NCBI GenBank assembly: GCA_003163855.1
Contig: PLRJ01000048.1
Span: 1-49,572 of the forward strand
DNA: 49,572 nucleotides
Direction: 5' to 3'
DNA from: Bryobacterales bacterium
GTDB taxonomy: Bacteria > Acidobacteriota > Terriglobia > Bryobacterales > Bryobacteraceae
In this document: positions 26,110-35,243 of the stretch, in pieces
Layout of the letters: each line of letters begins with the position of its first letter
How positions within the stretch are numbered: the stretch's first letter is position 1
Made by a program: the position numbers and the translations under genes
Notes under the pieces: model-generated
Databases searched by the model: none
What the model saw: the letters and a program-made list of their open reading frames with translations, nothing else
What the model was told of the DNA's origin: nothing

Positions 26110-28761
26110 TCAGGTCGTTAGATCCGCGTTCATAACTGTCACCGATGGACGTTCGATGGTTCCGATCCAGCGATCAAGAGCACGGGCCAAGTCGGCGCTC
26201 TTCAGTGGTTTTGCCAGATAATCGTCCATCCCGCAAGCGAGGCATCGTTCGCGATCGCCCTCCATGGCGTTGGCGGTCAGAGCGATGATGGGGACGCGCG
26301 TGGCCCCAGCCTCATTCTGACGGATAAGTGCGGTAGCAGTAAAGCCGTCCATTTCGGGCATCTGACAATCCATAAGGACAGCCTGGTACGAGCGGTTGGT
26401 GCATAAAGTCACCGCTTCTTTACCGTTCTCGGCGAGTTCCACGTCGCAGCCGAGTTTCTCAAGGTAGTGGCGGGCCAGTCTCTGATTCACCGGATTGTCT
26501 TCCACCAGCAATACGCGGCGCATTTCCGTGTTTTGCGTGATTACGGTGAGAGCCTGCGGACGCTGAAAAACGGCGCCGGGCGGGTCGCATAGTGCGAAAG
26601 GAATTTCAGTCCAAAATGTGCTTCCTCGCCCTAGTTCACTTTCGACGCCGGCCTTCCCACCCATCAGTTCCGCCAGTTGTCGCGAGATGGCCAGCCCGAG
26701 ACCCGATCCGCCATGCTTGCGCGTGGTGGACGAATCAGCTTGCTCAAACTTGCTGAAAAGGCGGACTTGCGCGTCGGGTGAAATACCGGGCCCGGTATCG
26801 GCAACGAAGAAGCGAAACAAGGCCGTCCCGTCCGGCTGGAGAGTAACTCGCACACCAACCCGGATGCTGCCTTCCAGCGTAAACTTTACGGCATTACTAA
26901 TGAAGTTCAAGAGAATCTGCCGGAGTCGCGTTGGGTCACCTACCAGCCATTCCGGCAGATCCTCCGGATAGTCGATGATGAGAGCAAGTCCCTTTTCCCT
27001 GGCGCGGAGCCGCATCAACATGACGGATTCGGCAACGGTGACGCGCAGCTTGAAGGGAATGCCTTCGAATCTCAATTTGCCCGCCTCGATTTTTCCAAGA
27101 TCAAGAATGTCATCTATAAGCGCCAGCAGTGCTTCCCCTGAAACGCGGGCGGTTTCAGCCCATTCACGCTGATGATCCGGAAGATCCTCCCCCAGCAGAA
27201 GACCGGTCATGCCGATAACGCCATTGAGCGGCGTGCGAATCTCATGGCTCATGTTGGAGAGAAAATCGGACTTAGCTTTGCTGGCGGCTTCGGCGCGATC
27301 CTTTGCCTGCCGCAATTGCGCAGTCTGGGCGCGCACGCGCTGCCTAAGCGAGCCGGCCCAGGTTATTGCCACCAGCAGCAGCACGGCAGCGGCACCCAAA
27401 GATGCTCGCCAGGGGAAGTTCGACTGCCAGGGAGCGGGTTGTAACACTACGATGTCCGCGGGCGTTCGCAGCAGCATGCGGAATCCGGCAGGACGGTCAC
27501 CCAGTGCGTCATACTCAAGCTGGCATACACCGGTGAGTTCCAGTTCACTGCCCACTTTCCAATTGGACTTATCACCTGGCTGAACTCTCATTTCAGCCTT
27601 GAAAATAGTGTTGCCGGAATGAAGGGTAAAGCGGTCAAAACTGCCAACCCTATTCCATTCAGCTAGCCGGCCATTTACCTTAATCAGAGCGGCCTCGAAG
27701 TTGCCGCGCAAAACATCCGCGGCCGGCACATTTTTGGCTTTAACAATAAGCGGCGCCGGAATTCGCTTCACCGTCACATCGCTGAGAAAGGCACCACTCA
27801 GGTTTGCCGACGGATACCCTAAGGCCTCTAAGCCATCGCCTGGTTGAAGCCCATTAGGAATGTCGCCGCGAATGGCGATGGCCCGGCCGCTATCCTGCAA
27901 GTAGAAACCCAGCATCGGATCAGCGATGGTGACAGCGCCTTGGATACGCGAAAGCCCGGTGGGTGTAATTCCTGGCCGGTACGAAAGCAGATCGCGAATA
28001 GGAGTCACCGTGTGATCTACGCTGTCAGCCAAATTTCCGTCTGGATGAATGTCAGAAAAGTCCTTGACGAACAGAACAGGTCCCAGAAACTGATGCTGCA
28101 GATTGGACAGCGTCCCATTAACTCCAAGCACTTGCACCATGGAACCTATAAGGTGTTCAATGCCCGCAGGCGGGTTCTGCTGTATGAGAGCCCGAACGCG
28201 ATAGCCCCCCAGGCCAAGGGTGAGAATGGTCGCGGTAGCCACTTGGTCGGGACGGAGCCGCGCATTAACTCGGATACCTAAGAGCCGGGCGCGCAACTTC
28301 ACCCAAATGTTTTCGCGTCGCGCCTCCCACTGGTCGTCGATGGTAGGGGTAGCCGGAGCCGGCATAGAACCGGCAGCGATGCGGCGTATGCTCTCGGACT
28401 GTATCATTGGCGAGTAGTCGCCGGCCTCCGAGTATCCTACGACTTCAACGACATCGCCATCGTGCAGTTCGATTGTAGGATAAGGACCGGCAACATAAAT
28501 GCCGCGGCCTTGCTCCTGGATCATCATCATCCAGTGCGGGGCGTCGAAAAAAATTACCGTCGCTTTAACGCGCACCGGGAATCTCTGTGCCGCCTGTTCA
28601 GTCGACAGGGCACAAATTTGGCTCACTTTGGTGAGCGTGGGCAGTGGATTGGGAGGCTTGGCAAGCAGAAGCGCGCAGCAAAGCACGCAGACGGCAACTG
28701 CAATCCCCATCGACCTTTGAACGAATGCCAGCATTCCTACAGGACATTTCGACCGAATCAC
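26110..28761 (-). CDS. Hybrid sensor histidine kinase with duplicated OB-like periplasmic modules
   Basis: 883 residues from GTG at 28761 (Met10 is an alternative). Signal/anchor about 17-34; periplasmic region 40-445; membrane helix about 453-470; coiled linker; HisKA with His506 in [13 protein letters not shown]; HATPase_c with Asn619/Asn623, DTGPGI and GGSGLGL; and a receiver from about 749 with Asp754-755 pair region, phospho-Asp798 and Lys near 847. The periplasmic part holds two similar modules, about 60-135 and 272-345, each with a Y/I-x-x-D/E-x-GRxI strand and a PGD or DGD turn followed by a GY, suggestive of a tandem OB-like fold. The signal is unknown. No response-regulator gene adjoins. 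Confidence 0.9.
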   Translation of the reverse strand: MIRSKCPVGMLAFVQRSMGIAVAVCVLCCALLLAKPPNPLPTLTKVSQICALSTEQAAQRFPVRVKATVIFFDAPHWMMMIQEQGRGIYVAGPYPTIELHDGDVVEVVGYSEAGDYSPMIQSESIRRIAAGSMPAPATPTIDDQWEARRENIWVKLRARLLGIRVNARLRPDQVATATILTLGLGGYRVRALIQQNPPAGIEHLIGSMVQVLGVNGTLSNLQHQFLGPVLFVKDFSDIHPDGNLADSVDHTVTPIRDLLSYRPGITPTGLSRIQGAVTIADPMLGFYLQDSGRAIAIRGDIPNGLQPGDGLEALGYPSANLSGAFLSDVTVKRIPAPLIVKAKNVPAADVLRGNFEAALIKVNGRLAEWNRVGSFDRFTLHSGNTIFKAEMRVQPGDKSNWKVGSELELTGVCQLEYDALGDRPAGFRMLLRTPADIVVLQPAPWQSNFPWRASLGAAAVLLLVAITWAGSLRQRVRAQTAQLRQAKDRAEAASKAKSDFLSNMSHEIRTPLNGVIGMTGLLLGEDLPDHQREWAETARVSGEALLALIDDILDLGKIEAGKLRFEGIPFKLRVTVAESVMLMRLRAREKGLALIIDYPEDLPEWLVGDPTRLRQILLNFISNAVKFTLEGSIRVGVRVTLQPDGTALFRFFVADTGPGISPDAQVRLFSKFEQADSSTTRKHGGSGLGLAISRQLAELMGGKAGVESELGRGSTFWTEIPFALCDPPGAVFQRPQALTVITQNTEMRRVLLVEDNPVNQRLARHYLEKLGCDVELAENGKEAVTLCTNRSYQAVLMDCQMPEMDGFTATALIRQNEAGATRVPIIALTANAMEGDRERCLACGMDDYLAKPLKSADLARALDRWIGTIERPSVTVMNADLTT

Positions 28762-28807
28762 CCTAGTTCTGTAATGCGGGCCGACAGTCTTTTTGAGCTT
28801 GGCCAGC

Positions 28808-29056
28808 TTACTCCGCAGGGGGTAAAGTAAGCGAATGGGTCACGGTGAGGTCGCGGACGTGCAGGCGAGTGATGTTCAGATCTTCGATGGATACCGAGTT
28901 AAGGTTAGCCTTATGCAAAGTTAACCGGCCGATGACGAGGCGGCCAATCGCTAGTACTCCCAGCGCGAAGGCGCCTACGGCCAAGGCGCCTAAGGCGTTT
29001 GCGCCTATCGCCGCGCTGCCTATCCGGATTTGTCGAAGGGAGTTTGTTTCCGCCAT
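28808..29056 (-). CDS. Small pentapeptide-periodic (beta-helix-like) protein
   Basis: 82 residues from ATG 29056, chosen because it follows the stop of the upstream small gene by 11 bp; a longer frame to 29098 overlaps that gene. After MAETN the chain divides without a gap into about 14 five-residue units, such as [15 protein letters not shown], then [15 protein letters not shown], then more polar [15 protein letters not shown]. Every unit has Ile, Leu or Val at position 2 and nearly all a hydrophobic residue at position 5. This fits a small right-handed beta helix of the pentapeptide-repeat kind. The first half is glycine-rich, the second charged. Function unknown. Confidence 0.72.
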   Translation of the reverse strand: MAETNSLRQIRIGSAAIGANALGALAVGAFALGVLAIGRLVIGRLTLHKANLNSVSIEDLNITRLHVRDLTVTHSLTLPPAE

Positions 29057-29067
29057 GAGGGGCCGGC

Positions 29068-29184
29068 TTAATCCAAGCTGGTTTTGTCTTTGAGGCAAGT
29101 CGCCGCCTCATTACGGACGATGGCCAGGATCACCGCGAGAGTCGGCACGGCAGCCGCGATCACTGTGCTGAGGGTCTGATCCAT
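29068..29184 (-). CDS. 38-residue single-TM membrane peptide
   Basis: A short frame with a strong Shine-Dalgarno sequence: AAGGAG lies seven bases before the ATG at 29184. It reads MDQTLSTVIAAAVPTLAVIL, then AIVRNEAATCLKDKTSLD and TAA. Residues about 8-23 form one membrane helix, with a short charged tail likely in the cytoplasm. It sits 11 bp after the CRTAC1 stop and 11 bp before the pentapeptide-periodic gene, so all three should be cotranscribed. The N-terminus resembles that of longer small membrane proteins with a coiled-coil tail known in soil bacteria, but here the tail is short. Confidence 0.65.
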   Translation of the reverse strand: MDQTLSTVIAAAVPTLAVILAIVRNEAATCLKDKTSLD

Positions 29185-29195
29185 CTGCCTGCTCC

Positions 29196-31400
29196 TTATT
29201 GTGCCATGTGATGGTGCATTGCGCCCTGATGATAGGCGAAAGCCTTGACCGGCAGAATCGCCGGAGTCTGGTCGCCTTCGCGCAACGAATAAACCGTATC
29301 GACCGCAAGTTTCGTAAGTTGCTGTAGAGTTCCGGAGGGCCAGCGAACCTGGACCGTAACCGGGCTCGCCGAGGCTCCCAGACCGATGTGCTGCTCAAAG
29401 GGCGTATCTCCGAAGCTGCTGCCGGAATTGACCACGCGGTGAAAGACTTGCTCAGCCGTTCGCACTTGGACGCGAGCTCCGATAGCCGAGCGGTTCGATT
29501 TCGTGCCAGTGAGCTTAAGACCGATCCAGTGATTGGCGTGGCCGGGATTTTCCAGCAGAGTATCCATATAGCTGTCGCCAGGAACAGCTCCGCCAAGCAC
29601 CTCGAAAACATCTTCATTGCCATCGCGATTGAAATCAGCGAAGGAAATCCCGTGGCCTTTTTGGAGCTGTCCAAAACCTCCTGAAGTGGTAACATCCTGA
29701 AAAGACTTGCCGCCGTTGTTGCGGAACATGCGATTCGGCAGAAGCGCTTCGTAGTCGGGCGTGCCAGTGCCGAAGTAGCAGTCCAGATACCCATCGTTAT
29801 CGAGATCGCCGAATCCGAGGCCCATCGTGAGAATGACGCGATTGAGTCCCACCTGCTTGGTCACGTCAGTGAAGGTTCCATTGCCGTTGTTGTGGTAAAG
29901 GCGCGGCACTTCCGCTTTGTTGGGCAGTCCTAGGTGAAAGGCGGGAATGTCATCCAGCGTATCAATGTAATAGCCCGCGACCAGGAGGTCCAGATAGCCG
30001 TCGTTATCGTAATCGAAGAAGTAGGTGCCAAAGCTCTGGATGGGCTCGGCCACCCCGGCTTCTTTTGTTACGTCGGTGAATTTGTCGCCGTCGTTGCGGA
30101 ACAGAATGTTCGGAGCCCCCTTGCGGGAGACGTAGAGATCGGGCCGCCCATCGTTGTTGTAGTCGCCCCAGGCAACTCCTTTGACGAAGCGGAGACTGGA
30201 TGGCAGACCCATCTTCTGGGTTGTGTTAGAGAAGGTTCCGTCGTGGTTGTTATGGAAGAGTTCGGAGTTCTGTGCATCTTCATAACTCGTTTCGTGGCCG
30301 ATTATTAGATCCAGCCAGCCGTCATTGTCATAGTCGGCGAAGGCTGCCGTTTGTGTGGGGTGCGGTGAGAACAAACCAGCCTCTACGGTCACGTCGGTAA
30401 AAGTGATCTGGCCATTGGCATCGGGGCCGTTGTTGCGTAGCAGGGAGCAGGGATAATTGCCGAATTTCCCCCACCAGCCGCCGCGCAGCACCAGGATGTC
30501 GGGCCAGCCGTCGTTGTTGTAGTCGGCATGGATGATGTTGAGTCCGCCCGTTTCCCCATCCAGTCCGGCCGCGTGAGTCTGGTCAGTGAAGGTCCCGTCG
30601 TGGTTGTTGTGGAAGTAGTGGAGTTGATCGGTGGGACCGGAAGACGAGATAACGAGATCGAAGTAGCCGTCACCGTCGAAGTCCTCGGCGATGCTGCCGC
30701 CTGAGCGAGTAATTAGATCCAGTCCCACATTAGGAGCTATGTCGTGAAAGCGGCCAATATCGGCGTCCGGCTTGAGAATGGAATCGGGGATAAGCCAGTC
30801 TTTCGGCGTGTCCGAGGGTGCACCTCCTAGAGTCATCCAGGCGATGTTCAAGAGCCATTTGTCGATGAGCGTGCTTTTGCCTTCGCGCAGAAGCTGGGAC
30901 CATTGCTGGATGGCGCACTCGGCGCCTTCACGATTGATATGAATGCCGCCGCCGCGAATGGGATAAACGCAGGATTGAGCATTATGATTCGTCAGGCAAT
31001 TCTGCTGCTCGCCCGAACGCAGGCAGGCGAGGCCGTGCAGTTCGCTTATCTGGCGGTCGAAGTCAGGCTTGAAAACGATGCGCGCGGATTGCGCTCGCGC
31101 GCGCAGGGCTTCAATCTCACTAACGGCGCCGGTGCTGTCGCCGGCCTGCAGCAGAAAAGTAGCAAGATCGAAACGCACGCGTATCTCATTGGCCAGGGTC
31201 AGGGGAGTTTGCAGAACACGGCGATAATAGGCGGCACGTTCGGCCTGTTTGTTGGGATCAAGCTTCCAGTCTTGCGACTGGTAGATCGAAGCGAGCAATT
31301 CAGCCATCTTGCGCGTGGAAGGAGCGCGCGGGTCGTCACCGCTCAGGTGCGGCATTGGGACAAGAAGCAGGAGTGATGCGAGGGCAGTTAAGAGACGCAC
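29196..31400 (-). CDS. CRTAC1-type secreted protein (FG-GAP/VCBS propeller with ASPIC/UnbV domain)
   Basis: 734 residues. Signal peptide about 1-20 (MRLLTALASLLLLVPMPHLS), a helical region to about 200 that resembles a TPR-like stretch, then a propeller with seven calcium-type loops of the form DxDxDG (DFDGDGYFDL, DYNNDGWPDI, DYDNDGWLDL, DYNNDGRPDL, DYDNDGYLDL, DLDNDGYLDC, DFNRDGNEDV). The end (about 635-715) is an ASPIC/UnbV domain with SAIGARVQVRT and VQVRWPSGTLQQL. Such proteins are cell-surface or extracellular and common in Acidobacteriota. It starts at GTG, ten bases after the hairpin that ends the receptor transcript, and has no Shine-Dalgarno sequence. Confidence 0.9.
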   Translation of the reverse strand: MRLLTALASLLLLVPMPHLSGDDPRAPSTRKMAELLASIYQSQDWKLDPNKQAERAAYYRRVLQTPLTLANEIRVRFDLATFLLQAGDSTGAVSEIEALRARAQSARIVFKPDFDRQISELHGLACLRSGEQQNCLTNHNAQSCVYPIRGGGIHINREGAECAIQQWSQLLREGKSTLIDKWLLNIAWMTLGGAPSDTPKDWLIPDSILKPDADIGRFHDIAPNVGLDLITRSGGSIAEDFDGDGYFDLVISSSGPTDQLHYFHNNHDGTFTDQTHAAGLDGETGGLNIIHADYNNDGWPDILVLRGGWWGKFGNYPCSLLRNNGPDANGQITFTDVTVEAGLFSPHPTQTAAFADYDNDGWLDLIIGHETSYEDAQNSELFHNNHDGTFSNTTQKMGLPSSLRFVKGVAWGDYNNDGRPDLYVSRKGAPNILFRNDGDKFTDVTKEAGVAEPIQSFGTYFFDYDNDGYLDLLVAGYYIDTLDDIPAFHLGLPNKAEVPRLYHNNGNGTFTDVTKQVGLNRVILTMGLGFGDLDNDGYLDCYFGTGTPDYEALLPNRMFRNNGGKSFQDVTTSGGFGQLQKGHGISFADFNRDGNEDVFEVLGGAVPGDSYMDTLLENPGHANHWIGLKLTGTKSNRSAIGARVQVRTAEQVFHRVVNSGSSFGDTPFEQHIGLGASASPVTVQVRWPSGTLQQLTKLAVDTVYSLREGDQTPAILPVKAFAYHQGAMHHHMAQ

Positions 31401-31410
31401 GGTGAAACAG

Positions 31411-31446
31411 AAAGAGCCGGTCAGATGATCTCTGACCGGCTCTTTT
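31411..31446 (-). terminator. Intrinsic terminator between receptor and CRTAC1 genes
   Basis: A perfect 15-bp stem (arms AAAGAGCCGGTCAGA 31411-31425 and TCTGACCGGCTCTTT 31431-31445) with a 5-nt loop. On the minus strand it is followed by a T-rich stretch (TTTCTGTTT), 30 bp after the stop of the receptor gene at 31476; on the plus strand by TTTTATTTT, so it could work both ways. It lies just before the CRTAC1 start. Confidence 0.85.
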
Positions 31447-31475
31447 ATTTTAGTTACTGCTCGGGAAGCGGAAGA

Positions 31476-34400
31476 CTAGAACTTGATAGTTCCAGAGAAC
31501 TGCATCCTGCGCATATAGCCGCCGGTACCAGCCGCAAGGCCGGTGATTTGACCCACGCTGCCCTGGTCGATATTGGTGTTGGGCAGGCCGAGGTTAGTGT
31601 GATTGAACGCGTTGGTTGAATCAGCGCGCAGCGTGAAGAGCATCTTCTCACTCAGGTGGAAGCTCTTGGCAAGGGTTATGTCCTGCTGGAAGAACTTCGG
31701 CCCATACAGCGTGTTGATGGGGTAGTTGCCGAAGGTATTGGCCGAAGGATACACAATGTTCGAGGCCGAGAACCATTCATTGCGAGTATCTTCGTAGGTA
31801 ATGGTGGTGCCCGTTTCAGGACGGTTGGCCGGTCCGGCATTCGGCTTGCCCGCATAGGAGTTGCCAAACGTGGGCGAGAACGGGAAACCGCTGTAAATGG
31901 TGCTGACACCGCTGATGGTCCAGCCACCGATGGCAGCATCGGCGACCTTGCTCATGCTGTTTAGGTACTTGCGTCCCTTACCCACCGGGATGTCGTAGGT
32001 TTGAGCCAGCGTTACCTGGTTGTTTGCCAAAGTATTGCTATAACCTTCACCGGCTGCACGATTATAGAAGAAGTAGTAGTTGGAATCATACGGATCGTAG
32101 CCTGTACCGTATTGACGCTGATAGGTGTAGCTCCCCTGCAGAGTCCAACCAGCCAAAGCATTGACTTTGACGGAGGCTTGCAGCGAATTGTACATATCGT
32201 TGGCGCAATCGCAGTAGTAGCTAAGATCCTGCGTCCAACCGAACTTGGCGTAATAAGGCCGATCCAGGTTTGTGTTGGAGACGCCAGGAACGAAGACGGC
32301 TTCATTGGGATTCTGCGAGTTACCCGTACCGTTGAAGTTGTGACGGTCCACGTTCCCCACATAGGCCGCAGTGACAGCAATTTTCGGGCTTAACTGCCGT
32401 TGTAGCGAAAGGTTGTACTGGTACACCTGCGGCAACGTAACCGTAGCCGGCCGGAACTTAATATTGATCCCGTTGGGCAGGGGGAAGGTGCCGTTGGAGC
32501 TGATGGTGATGGGCGCGGGCAGACCGTTCGGGCCAGCCGTTCCACCGCCGGTGTAACCGCCAGGGCCTTGCGCCAGGTTGAAGACGCCGCTGAACTGTCC
32601 CGAGGGGTTGTCCTGCTGGGCGGTGAGAACGGGCGGATTCTGTGTCACGTTATGGCCGAAGTTGGAACCGAACACACCCAAGTCATACGACCAGCCGTAG
32701 CCGGCGCGGATGACCGTTTTGGAATTGATCTGGTAGGCAATTCCGATGCGGGGTGCAAAATCATGCCAGTTGGTGGTTTGAATGCCGTTGGGCGCAACCG
32801 AGTTGCCGTAGCCGAACACGTACATCAAACCGTTGTTCAGGTTCAAGGTGGCTCCGTTGCCTGCGCCATTTACCGATTCAGGCTTGACGACTTCATAGCG
32901 AACGCCTAGGTTGAGCGTCAACTTGGGGGTCGGGTGGTATTCGTCCTGGGCATAGAAAAAGAGCCGAGGCTGGCTTTCGGAGGCGTTCGTGCTGCTGCTG
33001 ACATAGCGTTGGAACTGGCTGACGTCGCCGAGCAGGAAGGTGGCAAGACCGATGCCCGGACTTGGATTGGTGCCGATGTTGGCGGCACCGGCTGCAACAA
33101 CGCCGGTTTGCGTTCCATTGAAGGTGAGTTCGCCGGCGCGATGGACGTCGCTGGGTACGCGCAGGTTTTGCGCGTAACGGATGTCGGCGCCGATTTTCAG
33201 GGTGTGTTTCCCGATAATCTTGGTTGCGTTATCTACAAACTGATACTGGCTCTCCGTCTGGGTGAGAGGGCAGTTGCAGGAATTCACACCCAGCGCGTAG
33301 CCGAGTTTATAGGCGTCTTGCGGTGAGGTGATATTGAAGTAGGGAAGACCGGAAGTATAGGTGTTGTCCAGGTTCAGGCCAGGAATGCCGGCCGCCGCAG
33401 CGGGTTGTGTGCCGTAGCCCTGCGGAACGTCGAAGACGTGATAGCGCATGTAGCCGAAGCGGACTTCGTTCACCAGCGTTGGGCTGGCGGTGTAGGTCCA
33501 ACCAATGGCAAGGCTTTGGTTGAGAGCTTGCGAAGAGCCCGCATACGTACCGAACGAGGGTCCGCCCGCGATGACGCCGAACACGCCAGGAGCGGCTTCA
33601 GTGAAGGCCGCATAGCTGTAACGGCCAAAGATGGTGCTTTTCTCGTTGAGGTAATAATCTTCGCGGGTATCCCATTGGTTGGCAGTAACAGCGATAGCTC
33701 CGTTGGCAGCGTAGTTGTTGTAGAACGGCTGCGATGACCCGAATTGCGGAGTGATGTTAGGCGCCGGGAAGTAATTGAGAATCTTCAGCGCCTGTGGGCT
33801 GATCTGCGAGGTAGGAATGGTGTTATTTACGAAGGGCGTTCTGCCTTGGCCGGTCGTTTGATTACCGGTACTTGGATCATAAATAGTGTAGTTTCCGGAG
33901 TTGTAAGCAGCCCAGTCGCTAAAGTTACCCGCACGATTCAGAGCATCGGGAACGCTGGTGACAACCGAACCGCCCTGTGCTTCGCGATTCAACTGTGCAT
34001 CGCCGAAGAAGAAGAGCTTGTCCTTGATGATGCGGCCGCCGATGGCGCCGCCGAACTGGTTCTGACGGTAGGTGGGGGCAGCCAGTCCACCGTTAAAAGG
34101 ATTAGCCGCCGATGTAACGAAGCCGGGCGTGTTCAGCTGCAGATACTCAAACGCATCCGCGTGGAACTGGTTTGAACCTGATTTTGTCGAATAGCTGGCC
34201 ATACCGCCGCCGACGTATTCGAATTCCGCGTCGAAATCCTGGTTATTCTGCTTCAACTCGGCAAGCGAATCGAAAGTAGGATTAATAACAATGATGCCGA
34301 GAATAGGATCCTGGTTGGTGGTTCCATCGAGTTCATAACCCATGGAATCGAACAACTGGCCGTTAACGATCATCTGTACCGACCCTTGCGGGTTTTCGTC

Positions 34401-34928
34401 GGAGGCATGCTGCCAGCCGATTTTCGCGGTACCTGGATTTAACAACTCCATCGACTGCGCGTTGCGGCCAATATTGGGGAGGTCGTTAATTTGTTGCGCC
34501 GAGAAGGTCTGCGACACGTCGGCGCGATCTGCTTCGAGCAGCGGCGCGGCGGCGGTCACTTCTACGGTTGTGTCAACAGCGCCCACTTTCATGGGAGCGT
34601 CGAAGCGGACCGATTCATCGACGCGCACGTCGAGTCCGTTTGAAACCACCTTTTGAAAGCCGGGGGCTTCAATCGTGACTTTGTAGGTGTCCGGGATCAA
34701 CTGCCCTTTTGAGTAGTTGCCCTGGGCATCTGTCATTACTTCAAAAGTTGTTCCTTTGTTTGTATCTGCGATTGTGACTTTGGCATTGGCAACAGCACCG
34801 CCCGCGGGGTCGGTGATGGTTCCAAAAATGGTGCCGAACACCTGTTGGGCGTTAACGGTACCTAGCATGCCGAGCAGAATGGCAGACACGGTAAATGCGG
34901 TGAATATAACCTTACGAAGGTTTCCCAT
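31476..34928 (-). CDS. Oar-type TonB-dependent outer-membrane receptor
   Basis: 1150 residues. Signal peptide about 1-27 (VSAILLGMLGTVNAQ), carboxypeptidase-regulatory-like domain about 32-110 (IFGTITDPAGGAVANAKVTI), plug about 120-260 (INDLPNIGRNAQSMELLNPG; MASYSTKSGSNQFHADAFEY), then a long barrel ending RMQFSGTIKF with a terminal Phe. The start has AAGGAG five bases upstream. It is divergent from a GntR/LacI-type regulator, across a 315-bp gap with inverted repeats, so its expression probably answers a small ligand, plausibly a sugar. Followed by a strong terminator and then the CRTAC1 gene. Confidence 0.92.
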   Translation of the reverse strand: MGNLRKVIFTAFTVSAILLGMLGTVNAQQVFGTIFGTITDPAGGAVANAKVTIADTNKGTTFEVMTDAQGNYSKGQLIPDTYKVTIEAPGFQKVVSNGLDVRVDESVRFDAPMKVGAVDTTVEVTAAAPLLEADRADVSQTFSAQQINDLPNIGRNAQSMELLNPGTAKIGWQHASDENPQGSVQMIVNGQLFDSMGYELDGTTNQDPILGIIVINPTFDSLAELKQNNQDFDAEFEYVGGGMASYSTKSGSNQFHADAFEYLQLNTPGFVTSAANPFNGGLAAPTYRQNQFGGAIGGRIIKDKLFFFGDAQLNREAQGGSVVTSVPDALNRAGNFSDWAAYNSGNYTIYDPSTGNQTTGQGRTPFVNNTIPTSQISPQALKILNYFPAPNITPQFGSSQPFYNNYAANGAIAVTANQWDTREDYYLNEKSTIFGRYSYAAFTEAAPGVFGVIAGGPSFGTYAGSSQALNQSLAIGWTYTASPTLVNEVRFGYMRYHVFDVPQGYGTQPAAAAGIPGLNLDNTYTSGLPYFNITSPQDAYKLGYALGVNSCNCPLTQTESQYQFVDNATKIIGKHTLKIGADIRYAQNLRVPSDVHRAGELTFNGTQTGVVAAGAANIGTNPSPGIGLATFLLGDVSQFQRYVSSSTNASESQPRLFFYAQDEYHPTPKLTLNLGVRYEVVKPESVNGAGNGATLNLNNGLMYVFGYGNSVAPNGIQTTNWHDFAPRIGIAYQINSKTVIRAGYGWSYDLGVFGSNFGHNVTQNPPVLTAQQDNPSGQFSGVFNLAQGPGGYTGGGTAGPNGLPAPITISSNGTFPLPNGINIKFRPATVTLPQVYQYNLSLQRQLSPKIAVTAAYVGNVDRHNFNGTGNSQNPNEAVFVPGVSNTNLDRPYYAKFGWTQDLSYYCDCANDMYNSLQASVKVNALAGWTLQGSYTYQRQYGTGYDPYDSNYYFFYNRAAGEGYSNTLANNQVTLAQTYDIPVGKGRKYLNSMSKVADAAIGGWTISGVSTIYSGFPFSPTFGNSYAGKPNAGPANRPETGTTITYEDTRNEWFSASNIVYPSANTFGNYPINTLYGPKFFQQDITLAKSFHLSEKMLFTLRADSTNAFNHTNLGLPNTNIDQGSVGQITGLAAGTGGYMRRMQFSGTIKF

Positions 34929-35091
34929 GTCTTCTCCTTGGAAGCGAAAACTAAAAGACTTCCCTCAGTCTAGATCATTCTTCTTAGTCCGAATAGCAAA
35001 AAACAACGATCGTAATAGCCCGCAGAACCGTCGTGGTGGGGATACGATAATAAGTCGCTTTGTTATCAAACAGTTACCAGCCATTGACACA

Positions 35092-35224
35092 GCAACCTGT
35101 ATAAACAACTTTTTTGGTGGTTGCTCAGAGAGTGTCGCCCGGCGTGGGCAGCAAATTTATGAAAATGGTTTGAAACGTTATCAACATTGTAGTAACGTCG
35201 ATTAAAGCTGTATAGGCAGGTTGC
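35092..35224. repeat. Widely spaced inverted repeat in the divergent control region
   Basis: GCAACCTG (35092-35099) and its exact inverse complement CAGGTTGC (35217-35224) are 117 bp apart; both are flanked by TATA on the side facing the gap (GCAACCTGTATA and TATAGGCAGGTTGC). Could be paired half-sites for looping, or chance. Confidence 0.3.
35175..35198. promoter_or_regulatory. Candidate operator dyad for the GntR/LacI-type regulator
   Basis: ACGTTA (35175-35180) and TAACGT (35193-35198) are exact inverse complements, 12 bp apart, centred in the gap and overlapping the possible -35 TTGATA of the receptor promoter. The spacing suits one dimeric regulator. Confidence 0.4.
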
Positions 35225-35243
35225 CGAACACGGAGACAGCCGA

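Larger units (their letters stand above)
34929..35243. promoter_or_regulatory. 315-bp divergent control region between receptor and regulator
   Basis: No gene fits here. On the minus strand TTGATA and CATAAA, 17 bp apart (about 35184-35156), form a possible receptor promoter. An ACGTTA/TAACGT dyad and a widely spaced GCAACCTG/CAGGTTGC pair are listed separately. The stretch next to the receptor (34929-35040) shows only its Shine-Dalgarno sequence and otherwise nothing I can name. Confidence 0.45.

Noticed and set aside
28965..29015. Repetitive GGCGCCTA-like DNA as a tandem repeat or satellite
   Set aside because: The periodicity is explained by the five-residue protein repeat it encodes.
29111..29794. 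Minus-strand 227-codon frame inside the CRTAC1 gene
   Set aside because: Frame-shifted reading of the repetitive DxDxDG codons; low-complexity and without a start signal.
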